Below are positions 12,606-26,200 of a stretch of 64,000 nucleotides of DNA, one piece after another. A model generated the notes under the pieces. That model was given only the letters and a program-made list of their open reading frames with translations. It searched no databases and was not told where the DNA came from. Within the stretch, counting starts at the first letter, position 1, and the number at the start of each line of letters is the position of its first letter. The stretch spans positions 56,562,322-56,626,321 of the forward strand of contig OX392528.1 in NCBI GenBank assembly GCA_947623455.1, in the 5' to 3' direction. The translations under genes and the position numbers were made by a program. The stretch comes from Mimachlamys varia (taxonomy: Eukaryota; Mollusca; Bivalvia; Pectinida; Pectinidae).

Positions 12606-14065
12606 GTTTGATGTTTTTAATTGATATATTTAAGAATTGCACTTGATAATAAATAAATCTATCGATGTAAAGACAGAAAACCGAACTGCTCTTTAAATAA
12701 TCCGCGAAGTGATGCTTTAATAAGTTTTCAAAATTAAACAAACCTACTCCAAATCATATATATATTTGTCATAATGATAACATTGATGTTTTTTTCTTTG
12801 AATCTCCATCAATCAATCAATCACAAACCGTGTTTCAAATTTAGCGCTTACCGTGATTACGCGCGCTGTGACGTAACGATGACGGTGGCGGGAGAAGGCC
12901 ACATGGCAATCCCAGTACACACGGAGAATTCTGGAACAACTTAATCCCTAGTTACCTTTAACAAATTATGATTGGTGGAAAAGGAAAACATACTAGTGGA
13001 AAGAGAAGTTTGAAATGAAACGAAACGACAAATTGTTTTCGGATGATGAAAATGCCATGGCATGCAAAGGTCAATTTGTGATCGTGTTTACATCTTTCAA
13101 GTAGAACTTGTATATTTCAAAACATGTCCTTTATTTTTCGGTCAATCGCTTGATTAACTAAATCAGCAAACCAATGAAAAAAAGTGTTTCAAACAAAATT
13201 GAATTATTGATATAGTTATAGAAGAAATAATAAGAATGTAAATACTATGTATAAATCAATGAAACTTGTATGAGTAAAGAGTTTGTCTCGGGCAAAAGCG
13301 CCTTACTCACCGATTTTGCACTGGTATGTACTTCATAACTATAGTACTGATAACCTATTGCCTTCCTTCACCTTACAATAATTACAACGCTCGAGTCACA
13401 ACACGCTTTCCCTGACGTTATAACGATACTACCAGACCGGCTAAAAGTAGACCCATATCGTGTCAGTGCCTCCTTAATGGAGAAACCATACCTGACCAAA
13501 AACCGAAATCAATGTTTTTCATAAATTACATGATTGGTCAAATTGTAAAAAAAAGCTGAGAGAATGTGAGGGGTTGAAGAGGAAGGGAAAGTGGTGCATG
13601 TCCCAAGCTGCAAAGGGGGAGATCTGAGTTTGGCTGGAGGGGGAGGGGTCAGGTACGTTATATGTTTGTATATACCGAATTGTTCCCGGGGGAGGGGTGG
13701 AGGGGGTGGAGGAGGAGTCTGGCTATTGATCCAACGAAATGTGACCAACGAATTAGGTTTCTAAGAATATATTCAAGCACTGACACTCCCTGGAGGTCTG
13801 CCACCGGCCTGCCAGACTAATAAATAGGAAGTGTAACTGATCTGTCCAGGTATATACAATGGTTGTCGAGACCTCGTGCAGGTCCTGATACGTATATATA
13901 TATATATTGTGTACCTACACGCGCGCTCGCTTCCTTAACACCCGATAATATGTGAGGCTTCTGATACAGTTTTTAGTGCGTTTCCGGGTTTAGAATACTA
14001 GAGAACTTTTGCCGTTATAGTTCCGATGTGTGATGGTTTAAACCTTTAACCTGCAGAACAGACGG
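12606..14065. other. Region upstream of exon 1; purine/pyrimidine-skewed tract
   Basis: A purine-rich plus strand (G/A) spans about 13560-13730 and gives a proline-rich minus-strand ORF (13509-13748) that is likely a composition artefact. A TA microsatellite sits at 13891-13906, about 330 bp before the exon 1 ATG. 12850-12900 is locally GC-rich with a TGACGTAA site. No gene recognised. Confidence 0.4.
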
Positions 14066-14257
14066 ATGAGGTCTGTCATTATAACTAAACAACTGCTTTC
14101 TCCCGGTCATTTACCCGATAGAGGAACGCTCCATGTGTTTTGTTGGGCAGTTGAATTAAAAGCTCTGTCGCTGCGGTTAACGTCTAGTCGGACTCTGGTC
14201 AGTTGTTTTTGGAATTGTCTTTTAAAGTGTCATCATGGCTCATACAAGAAAACCTGA
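14066..14257 (+). other. Possible upstream ORF overlapping the exon 1 start
   Basis: A 63-codon ORF starts at 14066 and runs past the proposed ATG (14235) in another frame, ending at 14257. It would reduce initiation at 14235 only if transcription starts upstream of 14066. Its stop lies before the donor at 14295. It resembles no protein known to me, and its own coding role is doubtful. Confidence 0.2.
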
Positions 14258-14294
14258 GCCGGATCTGACGGAGGAAACGTTCGCCATCTCCCTG
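14235..14294 (+). CDS. Putative exon 1 of the calmodulin-like gene
   Basis: The ATG at 14235 has G at +4. Twenty codons run to CTG, followed by a good donor (GTAAGC) at 14295. The peptide begins [16 protein letters not shown], which is hydrophilic and not recognisable as a domain. The exon ends in phase 0, matching the start of exon 2. The link to exon 2 across 40.6 kb is inferred from phase, strand and the lack of a better candidate; other first exons are possible. The base composition upstream is more mixed than the surrounding AT-rich DNA, as expected for a 5' UTR. Confidence 0.5.
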
Positions 14295-17200
14295 GTAAGC
14301 TTAACCATGTATTATTGTAGCCTTGTAAATGATATTTTAATAGAGTAAAGATTTACCATAAGTAACAGATAAAATGTGCCTTTGTTTTAAAGTTTAAACT
14401 AAACAGTGTATCGTGATCTTGTAATTTCTATTTTTAGGAGTGTTTCGTGTTTTATTCGTGGTTAAATTTATTTTGATAAATATATCTTGAACTAGTTGCT
14501 GTATTTAATAGGGGATATAATTTTAGCAGAATGCTGTACGTTTTTACATTATGTTAACAAATCTTAGTTGCCGACATTTAGTAAGGTTTGGACACAGGGT
14601 CCTGATAATTATATAAACAATTCAAACCACTAATACGTACATTCCTTTCATATTTCGTAGAACCGATGAGTATTCAAGGCCCTGTGCTGTTAAGTTTTGC
14701 GTCACAATTTTTTTCTACAAATGTATCTCATCCATTGTTGTGGACATAAACTGATATATTTATCACAAAACAAAACTCCCGTGTTTTATTGTGCTGTCTG
14801 ACCGAGGTGAATCAGTGACAGCCACGTGTTTGCATGTAAACATAGTCTTAGCGCCATTATTGTGACAAGTAACATCGAACCAGGATGTAGATTTTCTGTC
14901 TTATGACAAAGAAACCTCACAGTTAATTAGGGGAATCTGGTAAACAAATTAGCACGACCTCATTTTTCGGAAGTACGTGACCCGTTGTTAATCTATTATA
15001 GGAGTTTGTTGTAGGTAGTATATTTGTAATTACCATCAAATGATGTTACAATATCAAATCAGTTGTTACTATAAATAAAACATTTCAGTTTATAAAAGAT
15101 TTAACTATACATAAATGTATTGGCCTTGGTTTATTGATATCGTATGCTAAGGAATTCTAAATAAACGAACTTTTATTCACTATACGCGTGTTATTGATGT
15201 GGCATCTGCATTGTTTTACAATATATACGCATCCTATCCGTTTCTATGTTACTGGGGAGAATTGTTTATAGCATACGTCAAAAATGTTCTACTTGTGGCG
15301 TTTGGTTTAGAGATTTTCAGCGCTATTAACAAAAGTAATAGTCTATGTCCCGTAGATAAAGTGAAACAGATTACCCTGGGTTATCAGCAACTATTTCAGA
15401 GGTGTGTGGTGTGTTAAAATCGTATTCTGAGATCGAAATCAAGTGCTGGATAACGAGGGGGGTTGGGCGGCCTGTGGAGTTGATCTGTTTTCAATTGCAG
15501 AAAATGTACAGAGGTAAACAGATCTAAAAATCAAGATGTCAGCAATTCATTATGATCGTTTTGAATCCGTTGAAAGTTGTGTGTGTTGCTGCAACAATTA
15601 CGTTAATCCTGTATTCATATAACTTGATTACACCTTGCTTAGATCTTGATACTCACCATATGTGTTGGACGTGAGAATGGTACTCGGTAAGCATTAAATC
15701 CCCATGCTAAACAAATAAAAAATGTTTTCCATAGATGCCCCCCCCCCATCACACCTCCCTTACCTTGCTCTCCAGTCATCTGAACGTATGAAGTAACAAG
15801 GCCTACATATATTGTTGACATATTTCACTTTAAAAAAACAAGTTGTTTATGTGCTGTTTCTTTATTTTATTCCGTCCGATGATGATTAATGGTTGTGAAA
15901 GCATCTCAAACAAATCACTTCCATTATTCCGTTAATATTTAGGCTATGAAGGAGTCGAGCTCTTCATCATGAAAATGTCCTGAAGTCTTGTTTTAAACGT
16001 ACAAGATCAGCACTCAATGCATCCATTACAACATATGTTACAACCATCATATAGTTGTGTACCAAGAAATATTGGTTTTAGAGTTTTTATATTTTAATAC
16101 ATTCATACAAATACTGTAAATCAACGAAGTTGTGCTTTTCGTCTTAAACGTTCCGGCTAGGGAAAAATTGTCTTGAAAGCCTTGCTTATAAACGTTAGTT
16201 TAATCAGAATATCTATATTTGACCTGATCATTAGAGCAAAAGCCTCGATCCTGCTCAATGTTAAACTGACCCTAGCAGTTCAGCAGTTAAGAGATGTAGT
16301 ATATGAACTGGACATATGACCTGATGACTTTGAGTTAAAGAAGTGAAATATAAATTTGACCTTTGATCTGATGTTCTTCGGGTTTGGCCAGTTAGTTTAG
16401 CATGTTATTAGACACAGCGAGGTGCCGTTAGTATCGCCTTGGCGTATACATTTGATACGCAGAAGCCAATTGTATACCCTTGACCTGTAAATAGCTAACA
16501 ATACCCAACTCACATGTGGAATATCATAACAAAAATGGGTTCTCGTTCGAAATCTATATAAACTTTCTCCAGCATGTCCAAAAAGTTTCCCGTTGGGCGA
16601 GACACCATATATACTCTCGATCATTTCTTGAGAGTTTTGGCAAACTTATCTTTTAAATAGTGATATTTTGAGCTGAGGAACACGTTTAAAACAAAAAAAA
16701 AGTCGATATGGAGTCTCCAACGATTCAACCGTCAATCGAAGGAATCTAACCATATTTTTGCACATTTACTCATCAATGGAATAGAATGAAAAGCTATTGA
16801 AATGTTGATTCATCATGATACAATACAGTTTTCATAGTTTTTATTTGGTGACGATTCACTGATGTATTCAAAAGTTGATATAAGGATCTGCTCTTGTAAC
16901 GTTTCAATCACGTTCAAATCTCGTTTTGATCTCACGTGAGATATGTTTGTAATATTTAACAATGTATTATCAATTTGGATAGCAAATATGCATCTAAAAA
17001 TGTAGCAAAAAATATGTCTGTTGTTTGTATAACTTTTTTTAGAAGAATTTAAAAGCATGCCAATAATTGCGGCAATTTTGAAAATAAGTGTTCCTGTTTA
17101 TTTCTTGTACTTTACGATTAGCCAAAATTGGAAGTTTTTTGGAGCTTGATTTATCATTTAAAATCAGTGTGTCGCCATTTTTCAGCATAGCGAGTTCATT

Positions 17201-20200
17201 TTTTCTGTACAACTTCTTTATGTTTCTTATAAAGCAAATATTATGCAACATAGATATTTTATTTATATTTTTGATATCTTTTCAGATTTTTAGTGTGACT
17301 GAAGCTATTTTGATTTTTGACTCAAGAATAGTAAAAAAATAACAAATTTGATTATGGGACAAAAAAAAAAAAACAAACACGCTACCCCCCAGTTTTTATG
17401 CCTGCTTTAGAATGAGAAACCCATTTACTATTGATCTGCAAAATATTTTAACAAGTTTGTCGCTAGAATTTGTTTTATAAAGCTTTAATCTGCAAACTAA
17501 GATGAGTATTTTCATACATGTCTTATAACAAATCTGGAAGATATTGAATGAAATTGTCCTGCAATTGGCCAAAACAACATTTTTCACATAAATCATGTGT
17601 TTTGCTCATTTTGGTATCTTTGACCGCGCATGGCACAAAAACGAGTTCACTACCATATATTTCTTTTTGCATTTTCTGCTATGCAATTAACTCCCTTTTT
17701 AAAAAAAGTACATCAGAAAAAAAGTTAGTCGTCAGAAAATTTTGACTTTTTGATCACAAGAGAAGATCCTTAAGTTGAGAATTTTAATTATTAAGGAAAT
17801 GACCCATTATGGAATCTTGTCGAACTCCAGTCAAATTTGTGTAAGATTATCGTAGGAATTGTTTCCCGTGGACGAATTCCTATAAACCGTTCAGTGTAAT
17901 ATTTAATGAGGTCGGATTGAGTTTGGTCGCAACTGTAAGGAGTTTTACATATACTACCATAACTAGCTTTAATATATTCATGGTTGTCATTTGTCAATGT
18001 GTTTTCAAGTTTTTTTTACACTATGTTTGAATATGATTAGAACTGATTATCATGATGGAAGCTGTCAATCTTAGGGCTGCAATTGATGCTGCGGTTGAGT
18101 TTGATGGACATTTCAATATCTTACTTCATTTATGAATAAATGCATGGAAACATGGTTTGATACCTACGAATTACATTGAAATCACTAAATAGCATTTCCA
18201 TATCGCTTTGTCATTATTTTAGACGTGTTTTCCAGTCCAAAATACCTCTAAGTAAAAGCAAAGTTTTCAAAATCTCCCAGGCGATGGCCGAGATATTACT
18301 TGTATGGTTTCCTAACCACCGGGTAACGTTTGTGCAAGCTGGGAAAAATTATAAAGGGATTTCAAGCGGGAACCAAAAATTTATTTGAACCCAAAACATA
18401 CAAATGTACTACAATCTACCATACAGAAATGTATTTCCCCCTATACATACAAACTCGGACCAGCCCCTAGAGTGACTACTTCAATAGCCCAACCATTGTA
18501 TGTCAATATCTCGTTAGGAAAAACATGTTCATTTCTCCTAAATATTACTACCTTTGTTTGTCCATATTTACATTTAAATTCAGCGTATGAATGTAAGTGG
18601 TAAGCATATTTTGCAGATCGACTAGGTTCTCAGAGAACAAAAACGTGTTGTCTGCATTCAGTATAATTATAAAATATTAATAATCTGTAGCTGATAACTT
18701 TGACAATTGGAGTTTTAAGATCTGAGTCCATGTCTATAATAAACAATGAAAATGAAACCAGGGATAAAGATTCCCATGGTAATAATCCGATTCAGCGGTC
18801 GTACATGGGCAATAATTTGCAATCTAATTTGATGAAAGATTTAACGTTATTATAAATAGATCTTACGGCGTCTAACAAACGACCTCTAACAAACGACCTC
18901 TAACAAACGACCTCTAACAACTGACCTCTAACATCCGACCTCTAACATCCAACTTCCGTGATTCAAACGATAATTTGTCATGTGAAATAGTATTGATTGC
19001 TTTTTTGAGTCTTTAATTTTTTCTTTATAAAGTTTCGGTAATTAAAGCAAACTGTGCGTCAGAAATTACATTTTCATTTTCAACCCTTGACAGTAAACGC
19101 TTATTGAGTTGGGACGTAAATAGCTTCTATAGTTGTTAACGTTATTTTTATCTGCCTTTTTGTTTTAATTATTCAACAGCATACACAATGTTAGACTAGC
19201 TTTCGTTATAGGTGAAAACTGTAGACAAAGCATCTATGAAGTGTTTCATGTATAACGTTTAAAACAATATATCAACATGCATGCCGACGGAGATGTTGGG
19301 GAGTTGTTAGTCGTTATCAGTATAAAATCACAACAGGTGTCTGCCTTTGGGTGCTGGGATCCAAATATAGACAAAAGTACAAGTAAGAAATATTGCATGT
19401 GTTTCATACATTTCATTAAAACCTGTTTTTGTTTTATTTGGGAGGGGGGGGGGGGGGTGTTCAATTATAAACAAATTAATGATTTTTTCAGGGAGCCATT
19501 TCTACTTATCATTTAATGATGTGACCACTGAAAAAAAACGTTATTAGTATAAATTTTATCTATTTTTACAAAAATTACATGTATGAAACAAGTTATACAA
19601 CTTATATCAATCACTCTTGTGGGCCCAGATGTTAGCGGGCAAGGGGGCCTTATTGTGGGAGGAAACCGGAGTACCCGGAGAAAACCCACGTGGTCGGGCA
19701 GGTGACCCCATACCATTTCACGTCCGGGCGGGGAATTGAACCCCGGCCACCTTGGTGAAAGGCAAGTGCGCTATCCACAGCACCACCCGACCACCCTGAA
19801 AAACGTTATTGCATGATACCATAAATATGCTTTGTTTGTTCGTTACACATAAATTCTATAGCTTTTGTTTCTTTATACCGTGACATATTTATTTAGTGCA
19901 CATCTTGGTAGAGGCACGGTGGTCTAGTGGTAGGACGTCGGGCTGGTGATCGAAGAGTCGCAAATTCGAGTTCCAACCACAGCACTTTTATTGTATCCTT
20001 GAACAATATACTTTACTTCGCTTGTTCCAGTATACTCAACTGTAAATGAATACGTGGTTGGGAAGTGCTGGAAACGTAGAATGCTACATGTAGCTGTGAG
20101 CGCCGAAATGGCAGCACCGGTCGTATGCTACCCAGAGAGAACGATATTGGCAGGTTGCTAAGGCTCTATAACCACGGATAATAATATGTGAACCGCTATG

Positions 20201-23200
20201 AGACGAACCATTGGTTATGATAAAGCGGCATCGCGTAACGTTAGCATACAAAAAAGGAAGATCAAAGAACAGACCAGATCTGGTTTCATCCCTTTAATAT
20301 TCTTTAGTATTATTTTTAGTTAGAATTTTTTATCAAATAAGTTCAATGTAGTGTTGAGGCGGATAAATATATGAGAACAAACCAAAACAATTAATTCCAC
20401 TGCCTTATAAGTTAGGTTCATAATATGTATAAGGCGACAGTGCCACATCGGGTGATTACCCGAATCGGATCTTTTTTTTTTTTGTAAAACTGCTTTTAAA
20501 TCGATAGAAGAATCAGGAAATCAGATATACATGTACCTATGATAGTAAGCCTTAGATTAGATATATGTAAGTTATGCATGCATCGTTTTTCCACAAATGA
20601 TAACTTTTAAATTCAAAAAGACTTGAAAATATACTTGATTGTTATTCAAACACTACGATGAAAGTCAGTGTTTTTATTCCCGTAAAAAATGGCGGATGTG
20701 ACAACTACATGCATGCTTTCTGTGTTTAGCTTTAGGAACAGGATCAAATACTTGTTTTCACATAAATTACAAAGGTCTTCATACATTATTAACAGGCTAA
20801 CATAAATGGTTCATTTAAAGTGTAATATTGCTGTAAAATAAAAGCCTTGGTCTAATTTGGGGTCCAAACATTCGCGAAAACTGAAACACTGGTGTGCAAC
20901 GTCTATGTTATGTGAAATAGCATCCTTGCATTCTATTTGCGCTTGAATGAATCTCTTTTTCTATAAAAGTTCATCAATTAATATATTCGCAGTTGATTCG
21001 TTATTATTCTAGGGCTTGCTCTAAATATAATGATTTTCATGACCTATGTCGACTGCTGACAAGTCGTGTATAACATTAATATAATGCTTTTCATGATCGA
21101 TGTCGACTGCTGACAAGTCGTATATAACATTAATATAAGGATTTTCATGATCGATGTCGAATGCTGACCAACAAACTAACAACAGGGATTAGAGAGATGC
21201 AAGTTAATCAGAATTATGGGCAAGTCTTATGGTCGCCATCTTTGTCTCATTAAGAAAAAGATGGACGTTTTTGAGTATGCTCATTACTGTCCTTACCTGT
21301 TGTGATTGACAATGATGACTCGGTTCTCATTTGGAGGATTGATGTTTACTTGGATGTTACCAGGATTTTCATAGCGTGTGTCGTCGATGAAGCAGAATAC
21401 GCTTACTCTTCCTGAACACCTGGTGTTATTCTCTTGCACTTTTACTTGACGGTGACAAAATTGAAATACTTTTACACAGTATATACGTACTGTGTAGTAA
21501 TTTGATCTCACCATATCAGAAGTCTAAATACTATAGACTATACTTAACGCTAGCGGTATATGACGTCATCGGCAAGCTGACAAAACTGTGGCATTGGGGG
21601 AATAGGGAAAACAAGAATTTTGGAGGGGCGACGTTCTTAACTATGAAGATGAGCCTCTTAGTATTTTGAGTATCTTTTTACAACTGTGCAAATTGCTTTG
21701 AGTTAATGATGTTGGAAAAAATGAAACACAAAGCAAACAGTGCTTCATTAGGATCAAAGTAAAATTGGATTGAATCATTTCTCGATACTCTGACTCTCAA
21801 CTGTAAACATCGTGTTTTTGTTTCATGTTATTACGCTAATATTTGTTATGTCATGCCCCAAGATAATGTGTGGTATGTCATACCCCCCCCCCAGAAAATA
21901 TGTGGTATGTCAAGTTATTACGGTATTGTAAGGTATGTCATGCACCCCAGATAATGTGTGGTATGCCATGCCCCCACAGATAATGTGTGATATCCCCCCC
22001 GATAATGTGTGGTATGCCCCCCCCGTTAATGTGTGGTATGTCATGCCCCCCGATAATGTGTGGTATGTCATGCCCCCCCCAGATAATGTGTGGTATGTCA
22101 TGCCCCCCTAGATAATGTGTGATATGTCATGCCCCCCCAGATAATGTGTGGTATGGTATGCCATGCCCCCACAGATAATGCGTGGTATGTCATGACCCCC
22201 CCCCAGATAATGTGTGGTATGTCATGCCCACAGATAATGTGTGGTATGCCCCCCAGATAATGTGTGATATGTCATGCCCTCCCCCCAGATAATGTGTGGT
22301 ATGCCAACCCCGATAATGTGTGGTATGTCATGCCCCCTTGATAATATGTGGTATGTCATGCCCCCCCCCAGATAATGTGTGGTATGTCATGCCCCCACGA
22401 TAATGTGTGGTATGTCATGCTCCCAGATAATGTGTGGTATGTCATGCCCCCCCAGATAATGTGTGGTATGTCATGCCCCCCCCCAGATAATGTGTGGTAT
22501 GTCATACCCCCAGATAATGTGTGGTATGTCATGCCCCCCAGATAATGTGTGGTATGTCATGCCCCACAGATAATGTGTGGTTATGTCATGCCCCTCAGAT
22601 TATGTGTGGTATGTCATGCCCCCCCCCCAAGATAATGTGTGATATGTCATGTCCCCCAGATAATGTGTGGTATGTCATCCCGCCAGATAATGTGTGGTAT
22701 GTCATGCCCCTCCAAATAATGTGTGGCATGTCATGCCCCTCCAAATAATGTGTGGTATGTCAGCCCCCCCTGATAATGTGTGGTATGTCATGCCCCCAGA
22801 TAACGTGTGGTATGCCCCCGATAATGTGTGGTATGTCAGCCCCCCCCTGATAATGTGTGGTATGTCATGCCCCCAGATAATGTGTGGTATGTAATGCCCC
22901 CTTGATAATATGTGGTATGTCATGCCCCCCAGATAATATGTGGTATGTCATCCCCCCCCCCCACAGATAATGTGTGGTATGTCATGTCCCCCAGATAATA
23001 TGTGGTATGTCAGCCCCCCCCCCTGATAATGTGTGGTATGTCATGCTCCCAGATAATGTGTGGTATGTCATGCCCCCTTGATAATATGTGGTATGTCATG
23101 CCCCCAGATAATATGTGGTATGTCATCCCCCCCCCCAGATAATATGTGGTATGTCATGCCCCCCCCCCCCGATAATGTGTGGTATGTCCCCGATAATGTG

Positions 23201-26200
23201 TGGTATGTCATGCCCCTCCAAATAATGTGTGGTATGTCATGCCCCTCCAAATAATGTGTAGTATGTCAGCCCCCCCCCCCCCCCGATAATGTTTAGTATG
23301 CCGCCCCCAGATAATGTGTGGTAGGCCCCCGATAATGTGTGGTATGTCATCCCCCCCAGATAATGTTTGATATGTCATTCCCCCCAGATAATGTGTAGTA
23401 TGCCACCCCCAGATAATGTGTGATATGCCCCCAGATAATGTGTGGTATGCTATGTTATTACGTTAATGTGTGGTATGTCATCCCCCAGACAATGTGTGGT
23501 ATGTCATGCCCCCCCCCCTAAGAAACCGTGTTTAGATAACTACATTACATATCGCTGATGGATCACCGAGTGTTCCACTTCAAAAAGGTATGGCATTTTT
23601 TCAATTTATTAAGATTTGAACCGTATGTGAGAAATTGAAAATTACATAAACCCGTTTGGTTCAAGTTTTCTGTTCTCTTTTAAAGATGTCTATCCAGGAA
23701 GACAATTATAGGGAAACTGTTTAATAGCATAATAAAATAAGAGTCGTCTTATCTTGAAAGAAATCATCCATTATATTGAAAGTTGATGATTCTAATTTCA
23801 ACGCCCCTTTGGTTAAATATTTCTGTTGGCAGAATAAGTGTTTGCTGATGCCAGGGGAAGTATAAATACATACTGATATTATTACCTGTTTATATTGTAG
23901 CTGTATGAGCTAAGATCATATAATGTATAAAAATGTATTACGGAAATAGATTTGTAAAGCGACGTTTTTTTTCTGTTCTGATATGAAAGTAATGTCATGA
24001 ACGAGCGACTTACAACGAACTAAAAATGTATTGCATTTACCCGTGGTATGACCGAGACATAAGTGAACCATATGTTATTAATACAGTCAGAGATTTCAGA
24101 GCAATATTAGAAATATAATAATTATGTTTTTCAAATATTTATTTCATTTCTTTTGAATCGAGCCTTTCTCTAAATGCAGCTGATTTCAAACTATTCCTTT
24201 AATTAACCATATATGTCCAGTTTCCAACTTATCGCATGTGTATATGGTTCTTATATCAAATCAAATAGCTTACCCTCTTTAACATGACATGTAATTAAAT
24301 ATTACTACATTAAAGGGACACGTTCGGTAGCGCCAGCACCTTTGGACGTTGTTGCAAAATATCCGTAGATCTTTTGAAGCTTTCGAGTCCTACAATGTAA
24401 CAAGTAAATAAACAAACCGCCGATTGGTTGACAACGCATTGTTAATACTGACATACATCATGTATTAATCAATATTCTCTTTGTTGTTAAATTAAAGTTA
24501 AATCTCCGATTCGTCATCCTTTGTACAAGTATTAAGGATCTGCTCTTGTGACGTTTCAATCACGTTCAAATCTCGTTTTGCTTTCTCGTGAGATATTTTT
24601 GTAATATCTCACAATTTATTATCAACTTGGATAGCAAATATGCATCTGAAAAATGTACCAAAAAATTAGATGTCTGTTAGTTGTAGAATTTTTCAGAAGA
24701 ATTTAGAAAAATGACCATTATGGCGGCCATTTTGAAAATACGTATTGCTGTGTATTTCTTCAACTTCACAAACGGCCAAAATTTCATGACTTTTGTGCTT
24801 GATTGATCATTTAAAATCGTCAGTGTGTCGCCATTTTTCATTTTTGCTGTACAACTTTTTTTTATGTTCAGATTAAAGCAACTAGTATGCAACAAAGATA
24901 TTTGTTTTTACATTTTGGTTATGTTTTTAAGAAATTTGGTGTGATTGAAGCGATTTTAATTTTTTTTACTTAAGAATAGTGAAAAATAACACTTTGATAA
25001 TGGGATAAAAAAACAAGCCCGCTACCCCCCACTTTTTATGACTGTTTTAGAATGAGAAACCAATTTCCTTTTTATCTACCAAATATCTAAAAACGCTTGT
25101 CGCCAGAAATTTATAAAGCATTAAAATCTGCAAAAAATGAGAAAAAATGGAGTATTTTCTCGTTAAAAAGATGGAATAGGGATAGCTATTTTTTTTTGAG
25201 CTAAAATAATTATTTAAAAACTTTTTTCTTTCGTAATTATTAAGAAAATACTATTTTTGTCAAGTCTGTGAATGGTTTCCGCATTTTTCTCAGGAGCTAT
25301 AGATTGGATTCCCATGAAATTTCACATGGGTATTGGAGTGGGTTTCTTGATTAGAAATTTACTTTTTTTTGTGTTCGTGCATCCAAAATGTATGCCGTAT
25401 CCTGGCTTCTGATTGGTAGACATTTAGGTATTAACCAGTTTCGCTCAACTTTGGTATGTATGGCCGTCATTTCCTGGCCTCTGATTTTCGAAATTTAAAT
25501 ATCGTCCGATTTCAATGGTTTGTAGATGCATTTCAGCACTGCGAACGGAACTGCGGGAGTTTGGGGGACTTCTGTAATGGTCCCAAATTAATTTAAGGTC
25601 GCTGTTGTAAGTGGTGTCACGTTGATTCCGCTGAAAGTCTTACATTCGTCAAGTCCTACTCTTACATGCTGGGTGTTGCCAATGAAACAAAAGGCGCTTC
25701 CTCTTCTGGAGTCCATGTCTTATTATCTTCAAGAGTTGCCGTGTCAATATTTTCTTTGTTCATATTTTGCTCCTAGTCTAATCGATGTTGGGTTCGGAGC
25801 ATGGCTTTTTTTCAAACGCTTCGGTATTCTCTGATTTCCATGTGTACAAAGGGATACAGCACGGCGTTTCCAACACCTGCATGGTACATACAATTTAAAT
25901 ACCTGAATAGAAAGTGAAGGAATTTATTTTTACAAAAAGACAAAGAGAATAGTGTCAAAACGTGTGTTTTATGTTATAAGTAAGATGTGTGCCACCTTAT
26001 GAAACGCAATAGCCTCAAAATAAAGCTGCATGTAAACAAACTAAAATATGTTAAGAGAAAGTTTCTAATTTGGACGAGTAATCATAACTGCCTGAACAGC
26101 TGTCCAATATAGTAGACGGGAGATGGGCCACTCATGTCTAGCTGCTTAAATCATCAAGACATCTGTGAACAATTAATTTCCTGTACTTTGAAATTCAAAA

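Noticed and set aside
13509..13748. Proline-rich minus-strand protein
   Set aside because: It arises from a purine-skewed low-complexity tract; no other support.
19913..19985. Functional tRNA gene
   Set aside because: Box A and B are present, but the acceptor and anticodon arms do not pair and a SINE body follows.
21851..23521. CRISPR-like array
   Set aside because: Units are contiguous with variable C runs and have no unique spacers; this is a eukaryotic minisatellite.
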